Positions 48,868 through 60,830 of a DNA stretch of 64,000 nt are shown here, piece by piece (within the stretch, counting starts at the first letter, position 1; each line of letters opens with the position of its first letter). The notes below the pieces were generated by a model. It had not been told where the DNA came from. It searched no databases and was given only the letters and a program-made list of their open reading frames with translations. Both the position numbers and the translations under genes were made by a program. The stretch is from Schistosoma haematobium (lineage: Eukaryota > Platyhelminthes > Trematoda > Strigeidida > Schistosomatidae): positions 6,930,458 to 6,994,457 of the forward strand of contig NC_067202.1 in assembly GCF_000699445.3 (NCBI RefSeq). Reading direction: 5' to 3'.

Positions 48868-50800
48868 GATCGTTGTTGCTACCTTGACGTGGTGGTCAGG
48901 TTTGCGTATCATGATGAACCAATCGAGCTATACTGACTGGAACAATCGTTCCTCAATGTCCTATCATGTCAGACAGGTCAGTTGAAGAGCGGTAAGACTA
49001 AAAGCAGCAAACCCAAGGTCTGAGGGCGAAGTCATACTGCTGACTGTACAGAGGTGTGATGGTGGTAAGTGTTTCCTTCAGACAATTAGCATGACAGCGA
49101 TGTTGCCTTCCCACAAGAAGGGGTGGGATTAGAAAAGGTCGACCTTAAAAATGCATACCTCGCCTTATCCCACGGATATCCGTCTTTGGCGGTAAGGTTT
49201 CAGCAAGTACGGAGCTAACACGAAAATTACTCACAAACAGGTCAGATGTGACCGGCCTCAAGCAGTTGTCCCTTGGGCACTGTGGTCACGCTCTCAAGTC
49301 GTTAAGACCAACATTAATCCAACTTCCTTTTCAGGTTTCTCAAGAAATACCCTTCCACGGTGTGGGCAGCCGGGATGTGACTTCAGCCCTCATACCCGTA
49401 ACAACAGACGAGGCCAAGTCGTTCACATTCAAATCCGTCCTACACATCCTAATACCTCTCTTATCTCCACGAGCAACCCCTCTCACGTCCCTTTATCACC
49501 TTCGCAGAGCCAGGGCAAACGATTCGAGTACGTGGAACGTTATTCCTGGTCTCCTGAAACCACGTTCTCAACTACATGTAGGAGCTTATCAACGTCCGAA
49601 CACTGTACCAAATAGGACAACAGGCTTCCTTAGCTAGGACTTTAGAATCTCGCGCCATCGATGTGTGCTGTGTCTCCGAAACGCGCATGCAAGATCCGAG
49701 TAGCGTCATTCATTTGACGTCACCATGTCAAAACAAAGAACCATCTGGATTCACACTTCGTGTATCTGGAAGCCCAGATGCTGCTTCTCGTGGACTCGGC
49801 GGCGTATGTATAGCATTGTGTCCTAGGGCAGAACTAGGTTTCTTAGAGTGGATCCCAGTAGACATTCGTTTGTGCACTGTCCGACTAAACGGAAGAGTAA
49901 GGACTCAGAAAGATAGGGACACTCGTCGTCTCTGCCTATTCTCCCAGTGACTGCAACTCAGATGATGTAAAAGATGAGTTTTACAGAAAGCTTTCCGACC
50001 TCCGAAAAGCTGGGCGCTCTGATGTAGTAATATTAGCTGGTGACTTTAATGCTCAAGTATGTAAACTAAGCGAAAGGGAAAGACACCTGGGTGGATCTAA
50101 TGGTGTCGTGGCTCAAAGAACAGATAATGGCGACCGTCTGTTGCCGCTATGCTCAGATAACCGTCTCTTTACTTGCAAATACTAACTTTAAACATAAGGG
50201 AAAACATCTTTTAACATGGCGACCTCGAATTCGTCCCAACGTTGGACCCAAATAGATCACATCGCTATCAGCCATCGATGGAGGGGCTCGATAGAAGACT
50301 GTCGCTCATTCTGGAGCACATGCTTAGATTCAGATCATGCTCTAGTACGAGCGCGTATTTGTATGCGTCTTACTGGACGTAGGAAAGATGCTTCAGTAAA
50401 GCCTCTTAGGGTTCTACTTAGTGATAGTCAAGCTAAGAGTATATTTCAGGAACAACTAGGAAAACAGTTAGGCAGCCATGTATGTGATGCCCACCCCGAT
50501 GCAGCATGGAATGATATCCGAAAAGCTGTGGAAAAGCAGTGATGTCTGCTAGTAAGGTAAACCATAATGTTAGGGAGAAACACTGAATCTCAACAGCATC
50601 TATCCCACTGATAGATGCTCGGAAACTCATTCCATTTGGCTCTGAATATAACGAAGGGCAGAGCCAGCTTAAGCGCAAGCTGACAAGAAGTCTACGCAAT
50701 GATCGCGAACAGTGGTGGGTAGTGAAAGCAAGAGAGATGGAAAGGCAGCGGCCATAGGTAATAGCAGACAACTGATCAGACTTGAATATGTTAAACAATT
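48868..50800 (+). pseudogene. RTE family 2 5' half: 5' UTR and APE endonuclease, broken
   Basis: About 380 bases of 5' UTR are followed by a degraded endonuclease. Its blocks are [106 protein letters not shown] and DSDHALVRARICMRL. The GDFN and SDH motifs are those of APE-type nucleases. The frame shifts several times (near 49660, 49945 and 50180). The linker toward the RT survives to about 50800. It starts ~40 bases beyond the AP3B poly(A) signal. Confidence 0.8.
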
Positions 50801-51183
50801 GACTGGAACATTAAAATAACACACACCTTCAATTACGTATACAGTCCGCTTTTATTTTGTTTACTTATCTTATTTATCTTCATCTAATGCAGGCTGTGGC
50901 ATTTTTGATTCATTTGATATATAAAAATGATCTGTTTTCTTAACATACACAGACCGAAGTCAATATTTAGTTGAATGAAATTTCTTCTCACATCACTTGC
51001 GTATAAACACATTCTGTTGTCTTAACACGTTTTTGGTTCCATAATCACATACCTTGTCCTTATGTGTACAATGACAAGTTTGTCTCAACCTTGAATTTAC
51101 CTTGTAATCCTTAAGCCATTCTATGGCCTAGAATAACACGACAATTTTTCTTATTATCAGAATGGGTTTTGTGGAGATTTTTA

Positions 51184-51299
51184 GAAATTTGACAAGTTGG
51201 AAATCATGAGCCAATTGAAACTAGACCACCATGGAAGCTTCCAGGTTTTCCATGGTGGTCTAGCTTCAATTGGCTCATGATTTCAACTTGTGAAATTTT
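51184..51299. repeat. second SINE-tail palindrome
   Basis: The left arm 51184-51235 and right arm 51249-51299 are reverse complements of the type B SINE tail with a loop of about a dozen bases. Arm identity is high. Upstream, CAGAATGGGTTTTGTGGAGA matches the flank of the palindrome at 40.7 kb, so both arose from the same family. Confidence 0.85.
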
Positions 51300-51390
51300 T
51301 CTTATTCTTTCTTTCCCCTTAGTTATTTTCAAATGAACTTTTTATTTGCTTGACCTTTATTATTTTTTCATATAAACATGTCTCTTACAC

Positions 51391-51616
51391 ATTAATGCAA
51401 ATACCTATTTATAAAAAATCCTTCACGTTGATTGGATGACTTATTTAGTATACAGTAAACCAAAAAAACCATGTACCTATTTATATTCGATAATTTTGTT
51501 GTTTGATTATATTTCCCTTGAAAAAGCTTGGACCAGATTGCCAGGCGAAACGTTGGATTTACTTCAAATTCATTCGCTGAGATTTTACAAATAGATTCTT
51601 CTTTTAATGTCACAGA
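51391..51616 (+). repeat. Penelope-like terminal repeat with hammerhead relic
   Basis: The block TTGAAAAAGCTTGGACCAGA then TTGCCAGGCGAAACGTTGGA (51519-51557) keeps a 6-bp stem II (GCTTGG at 51526 with CCAGGC at 51541) and GAAAC. These are the marks of the minimal hammerheads in Penelope-like elements. The CUGANGA part is decayed. The same sequence recurs, twice and opposed, at 60594-60830. Confidence 0.55.
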
Positions 51617-52300
51617 GGAATCAGTTTGACTAATATAGTGTCTAAAATATTAGCTTCAATAATACTTCAACGCCTAACCAAAGCTCGTGAAGAACAGACC
51701 ATCGAGTAAGTAACACAGTTGTTAGGAAACGGCTACTAGGTAAGGATGGCAAATCAATTGATGAAGTAGTGAAACTTCATCAGTTGAGATGGCTGGGACA
51801 CGTGTTACGTATGCCCAACCACCGACTGCATCGATGTGCGATGTTTTGTTGTATAGGAGTAGATTGGAAGAAAGCTAGTGACCAAAACATGGCACAGGTC
51901 CATGAAGTCACTGACAATAGACTGAGTCATATTGGTAGGTGTAGACTACCTGGTTGGGGACCGCGAGATGATAGTAACCGATGGTTAGAGACCTTGAATG
52001 ACATGGCTCAAAATCGTTTGCAATGGTGCAGGTGCATCCACCCTTTGTGTTCTCCCAAATTCTAATCTTCTGAATTCTTCATGTCCCGTTTTTCCTCTTT
52101 CTAAATTTGTTTCATTGTATTATACTCCTTGAATAACATTTTCAAACCTTATTCTTTCCGATTACTACTTATACTCTTACTACCTGTACCACTACGGGAC
52201 TTGAATTGACAATTGTATCTCTGTGTTAATTTGGTATGGCAACTCGAACTGATGTACGTACGTACAAAGTTCCACGTTAGACTGACTGACTGAACAACTT
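51617..52300 (+). pseudogene. RTE family 2 RT fragment and 3' end, internally deleted
   Basis: RGISLTNIVSKILASIILQR then LTKAREEQT is the RT fingers region. At about 51700 it jumps to the C-terminal domain: [20 protein letters not shown], then GRCRLPGWGPRDDSNRWLET, then LNDMAQNRLQW. The 3' UTR follows and ends in ACTG units at 52285-52300. Most of the RT catalytic domain is deleted. Confidence 0.8.
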
Positions 52301-53164
52301 GAATAATATTTGATTCTTCTGAATTCGGTCACATGTGATGTTTTTAGAATACGTTTGTGAAGGTTCTCAAACCAAAATAATACAAATGTTAAATTCTTTT
52401 TAACATTGAACAATTCCTCACCTGTCACATCTCTTCATGATAGAAAGAACTGTTGTATAATTGTACAGAATCTTTAATAAACTATTTCTGTATGTGTTGA
52501 TATGACCTTTCTATGTGTACTAGTGTGTGTGTGTGTGTGTTTATGAACATGTTGGAAGTTCGTTACAAAACAAATAAAAGTACACAAATACATATGACAT
52601 TGGCAGTGAAATTAAGATGTAAGTTATTACTATAACAATAACAGCTGACTGTACTGTTTATAATAATGGAATTAAAGTACAATAATAGTTATTTTTTGAA
52701 AGATGAATATATTTCTTTTCAGATTGTAAAATCAATTAAATATAGCTGTTTCTATCTCATTTTTTTTTTCAAAATTTCTCCACATTTTCCTTTTTTTTAT
52801 ACAAGACCAAGTTATTAACATACTACTGGGTTTTTTTTTAAATTAGCCTATCATCAATAATTAAGGCATAATATTTAATTTACTTTAAGTTCAAATCGAC
52901 TTGATTAAAATATAATTGGTTGTTGTTCTATCAGAATAGAATCCTCACTATTGAATGATATGATCAGGTTGAAGTTGGAATGCACTGATTGATCTATTTT
53001 CAACCAGTCAGCTCTAACGTTTGAATCGATATTTTATAAACTCTGTTATTCGTGTTACTAGAATATATGTATATACTACCCCTAACTCCAAGGTCTGAAA
53101 AGTCGGAAAAATGAAAATTTCTCAAATGCGATAAAAATGATCTTAGTGGCCTAGTTATAGTATT
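52301..53164. other. gene-free stretch
   Basis: AT-rich DNA with a short (GT)n run near 52523-52540 and T-rich patches near 52760-52840. I see no gene or nameable repeat. Confidence 0.4.
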
Positions 53165-53890
53165 CTGATACTAGACAATGGGTTTTAAGCGTTATTTAAG
53201 CCCTAACGCTTCAGGCTGGGCTATTTCGCTTACTACACTACATATGTGTTGTGTGCAGTATAAGCTTTATGGCCATGTAGAGCTGAAGGTCTCATATGCG
53301 GCTGGAGGTTCGCCATTGGTATTGTGGATGGTTCGGCATTGCTTTGGCAAGTCTTGCTGACTGTTCATGCACAAAATTGGTTTGCTGGTTAACCGTTTCA
53401 TTCATATTGGTGATTACTTTTCACTGTTCTCGAGGGCCATTGTCATTCGGACATTGTAAGGCATGTCGTCATTGCTAACATTATCGAGTTTGACTGTCAT
53501 GTAAGCGGAATAGGTCAACCTTGGCCTATTCGTGCTGTGCATCATTGATTCACGCGATCATTGGTCGGAATAACTATACATGTGATGTGAATGTGCATAT
53601 GAATGGTGCGAATGGTCCACCAGGGTGCTTGGTACCTGTGTGGTTGCGCCACAGAATTGAGCTGTACTATTCAAATTGTAGCGTTAAAGCCTATACTGTG
53701 TCTGGTTCTCCTACGAAGCAGGATTGAGCTATACTGTTCGGGTAATAAAATGTAGGCCTGGGCGGTGTCTGGCTTTCCTGTTAAACGGGATTGAGCTGTA
53801 CTGTTTGGGTTATCACGTGATAGTTCGGATGGTGTCTGGTTCTCCTGAAAACTAATGTTAAACTACCCTGGCCCACAAGGGTATATATAT
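53165..53890 (+). repeat. unclassified composite element, 5' part with 3 x 67-bp tandem repeat
   Basis: About 480 bases of non-AT-rich sequence lead to three tandem units of exactly 67 bases, starting at 53656, 53723 and 53790. Each opens with ATTGAGCT(G/A)TACT and ends in (G/C)TGTCTGG(T/C)T(C/T)TCCTG. A conserved exit segment CCCTGGCCCACAAGGGTATA follows. An inverted relative lies at 55605-55893. No coding capacity was recognised. Confidence 0.8.
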
Positions 53891-55107
53891 CTATATATAT
53901 AGTGTTCGCTTTTAATTCTTTTTCTAGTATGGAAAGGATCGAACGACGTAACGGATTCATGAAATATAAGCTAATAGTCTTTGAATAGTGTTTTCTTTTC
54001 AGTAATTTAAACATTAAGTTTTAATTCGATTTGTTTAAATTATTGTTTGAATAATATAAACATTTGTTGAATCAGTCAGTTAATTTATTTCATTATATCG
54101 GCTATCATAGGGATAGTTTATTTGAACGTTTTCTCGTATGAATTTGTGGACTCTGAGATATCCTACACAATTTTGGTGGAGTTTTGTTCTTTGAATTGGA
54201 TGATTTGGTCGTGGAGCTTTTTATTGTTTTATTGAAAAAAACATCTCGATTGATTATTGTTAACGTTTAACCTGTCATTGTCTGCTTTTTTTATTTTGAT
54301 TGTATCTCTCAATTGAGGTCGATAAGTCAAGTTGTGAATCATATGTAGAGAAATTCGAACAATTTACTTCTATCTGAAGTTTGTACTGGTGATGTTGTTC
54401 AGAAGAATGACGAAAACTTTACGACCAAAACATCCAGCTTAAAGAAAAATACTTCATCAAAATCATCCACCTGAGCTACAAATCATCCTCACGATCTCAA
54501 AGTCCTACACAAGTACGAAACATTGGTTTGATGTTCCTTGATAGTTAGCAGTTTTACAGTCTATTTCACTCGTTTTAGACTGAATGATCTCCACATAATC
54601 ATCCATTGTGTTGACTAAGAAGGGACTGAATAAGTCTAAAATAATGCTCAAATCACAAGAAAAAAGTTACTATCCAACACTTTTCATTGAATAATAAAAA
54701 TACACTGCTAACAAAATTATCTGTCTTTCTTTATAATAACCAATTACTTATGTTTGACTGTGATAAGTCTTGCTAATTGAACGCTATATTCGGTTCCTAA
54801 GCTATTCTCGTAACCCCCAAGCTAGAACTACACAGAGACCTGAACACGAGAGAAAAGGTACAAAATATACGACAAGCACTTTACTCCAAAGGTTCATTTC
54901 AGTACAGAATATTATAGGGGTTTTTATAGTATTTTAAATGTACTTGGGTTTCCCGAAAATTCTAGAATGCTACTAAACATAGTAGCAGTATAAGTAACCA
55001 GCCAATCAGAAACTCTTGATGTTTCTGGCTAAACTTCAAGTGGACGCTGATTGGATAAAATGCTTCATAATGTTTCCCTAATCCTTAATTGTCTTTTACG
55101 AGATTTT
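53891..55107. other. gene-free stretch with Penelope-type traces
   Basis: Around 54190-54230 and 54380-54450 sequences such as GAATTGGATGATTTGGTCGT and TCTGTACTGGTGATGTTGTT resemble a repeat also seen near 38240-38310 and 6700-6770. These may be Penelope-like end sequences, since the 38.2-kb one precedes a Penelope-like C-terminus. Nothing else is recognised. Confidence 0.35.
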
Positions 55108-55893
55108 AATTTATTTATTTATTTTAACACATAGATATTGGTACAAGGAGGCACCAAATACATATGCGCCACACAGATCTCATTTGATATGTGTGAGGGC
55201 TGTGATACTGCCCGGTGCCCTGAACCGAAGCAGGTGATTTTCTTAGGGGCCAAACCACAAGGCAGTGGAGCAACGTAAGGATGCATTCCCATGGTAGCCG
55301 GTGACCAACGATTGGTTCATACGCCATTTGTTCCTTCACGATAATGGAGCCCATTGCACCATTGGTTTGTAATCAGGGTTTTCCAACTCCCCTAGGTGGA
55401 CGCTCCATGTCCACCAACCCGGTTAAAGCGCCCGACATTCGCTTTCGTCCTCCCAATTTCGTAAACAACACCCTCGCCACGAGAAGGTAGTGAGTAGGAC
55501 TTGCCTGACAGTGGCTATATACGCGTGGCCATGTGAGAGCATTTGGAGAGGTAGAGCGGACTCTCCCCACTCTCAGCCGTACCAGGGCATTTGGGGGAAT
55601 TCACAGTTATATAATATACCCTTGTGAGCCAGGGTAATTTTACATTGGTTTTCAGGAGAACCAGATACCATCCGGACCTTCATGTGACAACCCAAACAGT
55701 ACAGCTCAATCCCGTTTAACAGGAAAGCCAGACACCGCCCAGGCCTACATTTTATTACCCGAACAGTACAGCTCAATCCCGCTTCATAGGAGAACCAGAC
55801 ACAGTATAGGCTTTAACTCTACAATCTGAATAGTACAGCTCAATCCTGTGGCGCAACCACACAGGTACCAAGCACCCTGATGGATCACCTCAA
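55108..55893 (-). repeat. unclassified composite element, copy joining tandem array and body
   Basis: Read on the minus strand, the three 67-base units (matching marks at 55844, 55777 and 55710) lead through CTGGCTCACAAGGGTATATT directly into the body seen in the other copies. That body starts CCCCAAATGCCCTGGTACGG, and the copy ends in AAAT units at 55108-55120. It keeps a partial open frame (55354 to 55124) with [16 protein letters not shown]. This copy shows that array and body belong to one element. Confidence 0.75.
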
Positions 55894-57150
55894 CAGACTG
55901 GTGTATGTATGAATCACATATATTTACATTTTATTTCATTATCTCATTAGACATTATTTTATTGTATTCGCAATTGATTTTGAATAATTCCATGATTAAG
56001 CATAACATTGAATAGATTTAGCATATAATTACTGCATATATCAGAAGTGACATATGAACTGATAAAGTGCATATATATGTAAAAAACATCAACCTTTTCA
56101 AAACTTGTTTTATGTTGACCTTTCTCACTCCCTCGTATAAACTGGCCAACTATTTACAATTATTATTGCTAATCAATAAATGTCCGAAATTTGTATCATA
56201 GTAGAACTGAAGAAAATAGTGTTATATAGAAAATGATGTAAACAAAAAATATTCACTTTTTATTAATGAAGGAGAAATATTTTCCATTATTTAATGACAA
56301 TTTTCTATATTCATTTAATTTATGTACAAATTCATGCATTTGTAGTGTGGTGTCGAGCCGCGGTTGACTATGATCACCACTACAAGAGACTACGTGCCAG
56401 TTAACCGTAAGCCAAATATCAGAAGGCAGTTGATGGCTGTAGTCGAGATGTATTTACTGGCGATCTCGTGGTATCGAAAGAATACCGAGATCGTGCCAGG
56501 TTACAAGTGTGGTTATTGAGCGTAACCGAATTCGTGCAAGGTCACAATCAACGGAAGAATGTATGTGTTTTTGGTACAGTTGAACAAACAAGTACGGCAA
56601 AACAATCCCTGGTACAATCGCATCCTCTTGATAAAAGTAGGTCACTACATATTCACTATTTAAGGTATATTACTTGTGTATAATCACTGAGGATATATTG
56701 ATTCGGCGCTTAAACCGAACTAAGTAGAGTTTAGTTCGAATATGTGATTGATTAATTTCAGTATTAAGTCACCATTCCATTTAATTTAGTAGTATCCTAA
56801 TGGAAATAACCGGTAAAATAAGATACATATGTCATTTCATTCTTTTGATCATTTTGAACTCAGAGCTAAGACAACAAGACTAATAGAATGAAATGAATTT
56901 GTTATCCATTTTAGGGAATCTCGGCAACTATAAAATGTTTAAATAATATGATTAAAACGTAAAGTTGAGAGAAGAGTTCAAAAATAAGATAGTTAAATGG
57001 TAATTTAAGTGAAAAACAACACAATACACTGTGGTTGAGATTGACGCAAATTTTGATTTAGAAAAGCTAACCACTTGTAGCAAGTAAGATGATTACCATA
57101 ACTCGTAATATTTATACATGATTCCATATTTAATCGATAGAGCGGTGAGA
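55894..57150. other. gene-free stretch, possible solo LTR near 56340-56760
   Basis: A less AT-rich block begins TGTAGTGTGGTGTCGAGCCG at 56341 and contains a TATTTAAG string near 56660, so a solo LTR is possible. I could not find its second boundary or a target duplication. The rest shows nothing. Confidence 0.3.
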
Positions 57151-57411
57151 CTATAATTTATGGACGACCTTTGAGCGACGCTAAAGTGACGTTGAGAGTG
57201 TTCACCTAATAAATAGGACCAAATGAGGGTTATAAACCAACGTGGGGAATTAGAATTATGATTTAAAGTTGATGGTTAGGGTTATGAATTAGCTTTAGAG
57301 TTTTCATCACGAACTAACATCAGCTATAATGCCAAAACCCTATTTAGCTAAATGAATGGGTGAATTTCGCACCAAAATCCGAGACCTGATTGGTTCGTCC
57401 ATAAATTATAG
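57151..57411. mobile_element. MITE-like element with ~19-bp terminal inverted repeats
   Basis: CTATAATTTATGGACGACC at 57151-57169 is inverted as GGTTCGTCCATAAATTATAG at 57392-57411, with one extra A in the right copy. The 261-base interior has no coding frame and contains GGTTAGGGTT and a TTTTCATCACGAACTAACAT segment. The interior recurs in fragments at 19310-19475 and 39905-39990. No clear target duplication is seen. Confidence 0.65.
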
Positions 57412-59429
57412 ACTTGCCAAAAGTGCTATAAATTTTATCGAGTGAATGAAAGATTCTGGGTCGGTAAAAACAAAAGATTATGTTATAGTTAGCTTATTTT
57501 AGCATCTTTTCTTCTTTTACAATATCAGCCTATCATTCTTTCATTCATATAAATAAATTATAGTGTACTCTTGATTGAAAAAGATTCTTTGGAGATAAAT
57601 CTAGTATTCATTGTTTTTTTTAATTATCTATGAAATAACCATATTGTGTATTTTATTTGTGAGGACTTTGTTTTATTGTGAGATTTAGTTTCTAGGATTA
57701 TTTTCAGGACTTCTTTTCTCAGTCCTACGTATATACTTTCTTAAACAAGTACACCAAAATGTAAATTCACGTTAATTGTGAGGAGTATTCATTTATTTTC
57801 TATTGGTTTAATGAGCTTCTCAATAAAGACTTGTTTTTTTCCCGAATTGTTGATTGTTTATGATCTTCACAACATATTTCGATGGTTTAGAGGATATGCA
57901 TGCATATATATCAAAACATTATTTTCTGATGCTGAGACTGACTCGAAAAAGCGGTGGTCAGTTTATGACAGCGCCGTGGTATGAAAGACAATTGTACATA
58001 ACTGGCATATGTCAGACATCCATGACTCCCTGGTTGGGGTTCTAGAGTAGCACAGTGGCTTGAGATGTTTTCAGAAAAGTCTCAGGATAAAAGCCATTGG
58101 TGGTTCTGTTGTAACCTTCATTTAACTTCGTATAAGTGAGAGGAACTTCTCTTAACTGAACTGCTTCTTCCATTATTTTTTTACAACCATTCACTTATTT
58201 TTTCTTCATCATGCCCTCTATCTCTTTATAGTCTCATTGTTCTATTGTGTCTCAGAAATTTTTCGGCGCTACTTCGTACCAGTATTTATGGGTTTAAATA
58301 AATAAGATTTATTTAGTACAGTGAATGTGGGTCGATCTGCTTTGTTCCAGTGTTGTTCGCCCCAACCTATCAACAAGTCCTTGCTTATCTGGAATGAATA
58401 TTCACTTAATACAGCATCACAAGGACAGATTTTACTAGTTAGTTGTCCAGAAACCAAAAATATTCATTCAGAACTAGTTTACTAACATTAAATAGTTATC
58501 AAATACCTATAAATGTATTCGGATAATTGCTTCCGAACATGTAAAACTATAATGATACAACGTTGTTCTTTTGTGAAGTACAGGGTAATTTGCTCGGAAG
58601 TTGGATCACACCTTTTATCTGTTAAGGTTTGTGAATCTTTCTGGTTCTCAAGATCCAAGTAAGTTGAGCAGAGTCTGAATCTTTGACCACTAAATTAATA
58701 CTTCGCGTGACCTCACCATCGTATGGTTCTATTTGTCGTTTATTATTACTTTAACTGCTCCTAATATGACCACTTTCATATGTTTGATACACTTCACGGT
58801 TTACCTTGAGTATATCTGACAAAATTTTCAAAATGACACATAATACATCAGTAACATATATTTATTAGTATTTGGGATATTTTGTGGTATGATAACTGTT
58901 TTAAGATAGGTGTTCTCTGGTAATTTTTTCTCAAGTAGTTGATTCACTAGTGTGCACATGATTTATTACCTGGAAGAATCTATCATACTGGGAAGTAACT
59001 CCAAGAAATATCTTTTTTGCTGGGATCTCTTTGGCATTTTCAAAATCGAGGTGGCAATCGAATGTACTTTGATGTGTATAGCGAAAAACTAATTTGTACT
59101 AGCATCTAAGACATTAAAACTAACTAATATCAACGAGTGCATACTAACAAATAAATATCTCCTTTTGACAGAATCACAACTGATGCAACCAACATTTTGT
59201 TGCTTTAGGATAACCAATTTTTTTCAAATCGCAATCTTAATCAATCATCCTTACATCCAAACAGTTAGTGTTTGTTAAACGTGTTATGGGGAGAATCAAG
59301 TCACTAATCCGGCTGCAGATATTCAAAGCATGTGGCGTATAGTTATAGGAAAAGTAACACAAAACAGTCAATTTCATTCGTAAAGGGTTAAACTATCTGG
59401 TTGTTGATATTTTCGACTGGATTCTGTTC
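57412..59429. other. gene-free stretch
   Basis: Only short chance frames occur. The overlapping frames at 57778-58045 show no recognisable domain, and a minus-strand frame at 58269-58457 is likewise unassigned. I see no nameable repeat. Confidence 0.35.
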
Positions 59430-59605
59430 AGTTTTAGTTGACATATGTGCACCCAGTGCCGATTACCTTGATATAACCATTATTTCGCAAGTTGTGAAGA
59501 GAAAGGTACTGATTTTATGTCCCGATATGAAGATCAGTACACGAATGCAGATACATTCAGCCGGTGAGCCCCAAGCGGGACGAAACCTACCGGTAGCCAT
59601 ATTCT
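59430..59605 (+). repeat. SM-alpha-like SINE copy with mutated hammerhead
   Basis: GTTGACATATGTGCACCCAG near 59439 and GATACATTCAG at 59550 are type A marks. The ribozyme at 59555-59600 reads CCGGTGA (two core changes), stem II GCCCC/GGGAC and an intact GAAAC. It is probably inactive. Confidence 0.55.
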
Positions 59606-60593
59606 ATCTGCTTTACAAAGAGTATGAAGAATTTGTGACCAGCGTACAATAGTTGAGACTAGTGGGAACACACGGTTTACTTGTAATTCTCATCAATTTC
59701 ATACCTCAGTACGGAAATGTAAATTCAGATATTATATTATTATACATTCAGAAACCAATAAACCGACCTAGGTTTCACGACTGTAACATCAAGAGAATAA
59801 AATTCATTTGATGAAAAACATTTTGAAATGAAAGTCCAGGAACTTTACGACTACCTTTATGGGAAGTCCTGTGAATCTCTCAGCGTTGTTTACTCACCAA
59901 AAAGTGAACTTTCCTGAACCCTATAGATAATAGTGATCAGAGTATACTTCATTACAGATTGTTATTTTAAAGTGGCTCTGACTCTTCAGCCAGTTGTCAA
60001 AATACCAATGGTAAGCTGTTCATAGCTCCATAAGAGACGTTACACAATAGAAACGCAAAAATATAGCTGTTCGAATACATATTCGACATCACTTAACTAC
60101 CATTCGATAGCCCTTTTCTAGATTGAGACTATATAAAATCCCAACAGTAGGAGGAAACCAATATTTCCAAAAGGTTACAACCGTACTTTGTTCTCTACTA
60201 ACATGACTTATGTTAAGTAACAGATGAAATAACGTCTGATTATTTGATCATCGCAATCCTTTTGAAACCTTTTCATCCCGATATTTGATCCGCATCATTC
60301 ACAGATTGTATGAGGTTTAACTTATTTAGTCGTACGGTTAAATATAGATAAATTGGTGTAATTGATTTAAGCTAGTTTAAATGTCTAGGTTGATTATTTT
60401 GAAACTACACACATAATTAGATATTCCTATTTAGTTGAGCAATTTTTCCACCAACTGATATTGCTAGAGGTACAACAAAAGCCACTAAGTGTTAAAAGGG
60501 TAATTTCAACCAAGTAGGGCTCCATAGCAGCAAGCACTTGAAATGTCTTTAAAGCTTGGCGACGTTATTTTTCAAAATATCAAACCAGTTAAA

Positions 60594-60830
60594 GAGGAAG
60601 AATGTATTTGTAAAATCTCAGCGAAAGAATTTGAAGCAAATCCAACGTTTTGCTTGGCAATCTGGTTCAAGCTTTTCTCTGGTAAACCAGAGAACCATGT
60701 ACCTATTTATATTCGGTAATTTTGACGTTTGATTATATTTTCCTTGAAAAAGCTTGGACCAGATTGGTAGGCGAAAAGTTGGGTTTACTTCAAATTCTTT
60801 TGCTGAGATTTTACAAATACATTTTTCCTC
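60594..60830. repeat. Penelope-type foldback, two opposed ends with hammerhead relics
   Basis: The left arm 60594-60676 and right arm 60748-60830 are inverted copies of the sequence at 51505-51600, with a ~70-base spacer. Both keep GCTTG(G/A)ACCAGATTG and a G(G/A)CGAAA(A/C)-like block. Penelope-like elements are known to sit in inverted or tandem arrangements and to carry minimal hammerheads. The coding part is absent. Confidence 0.6.
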
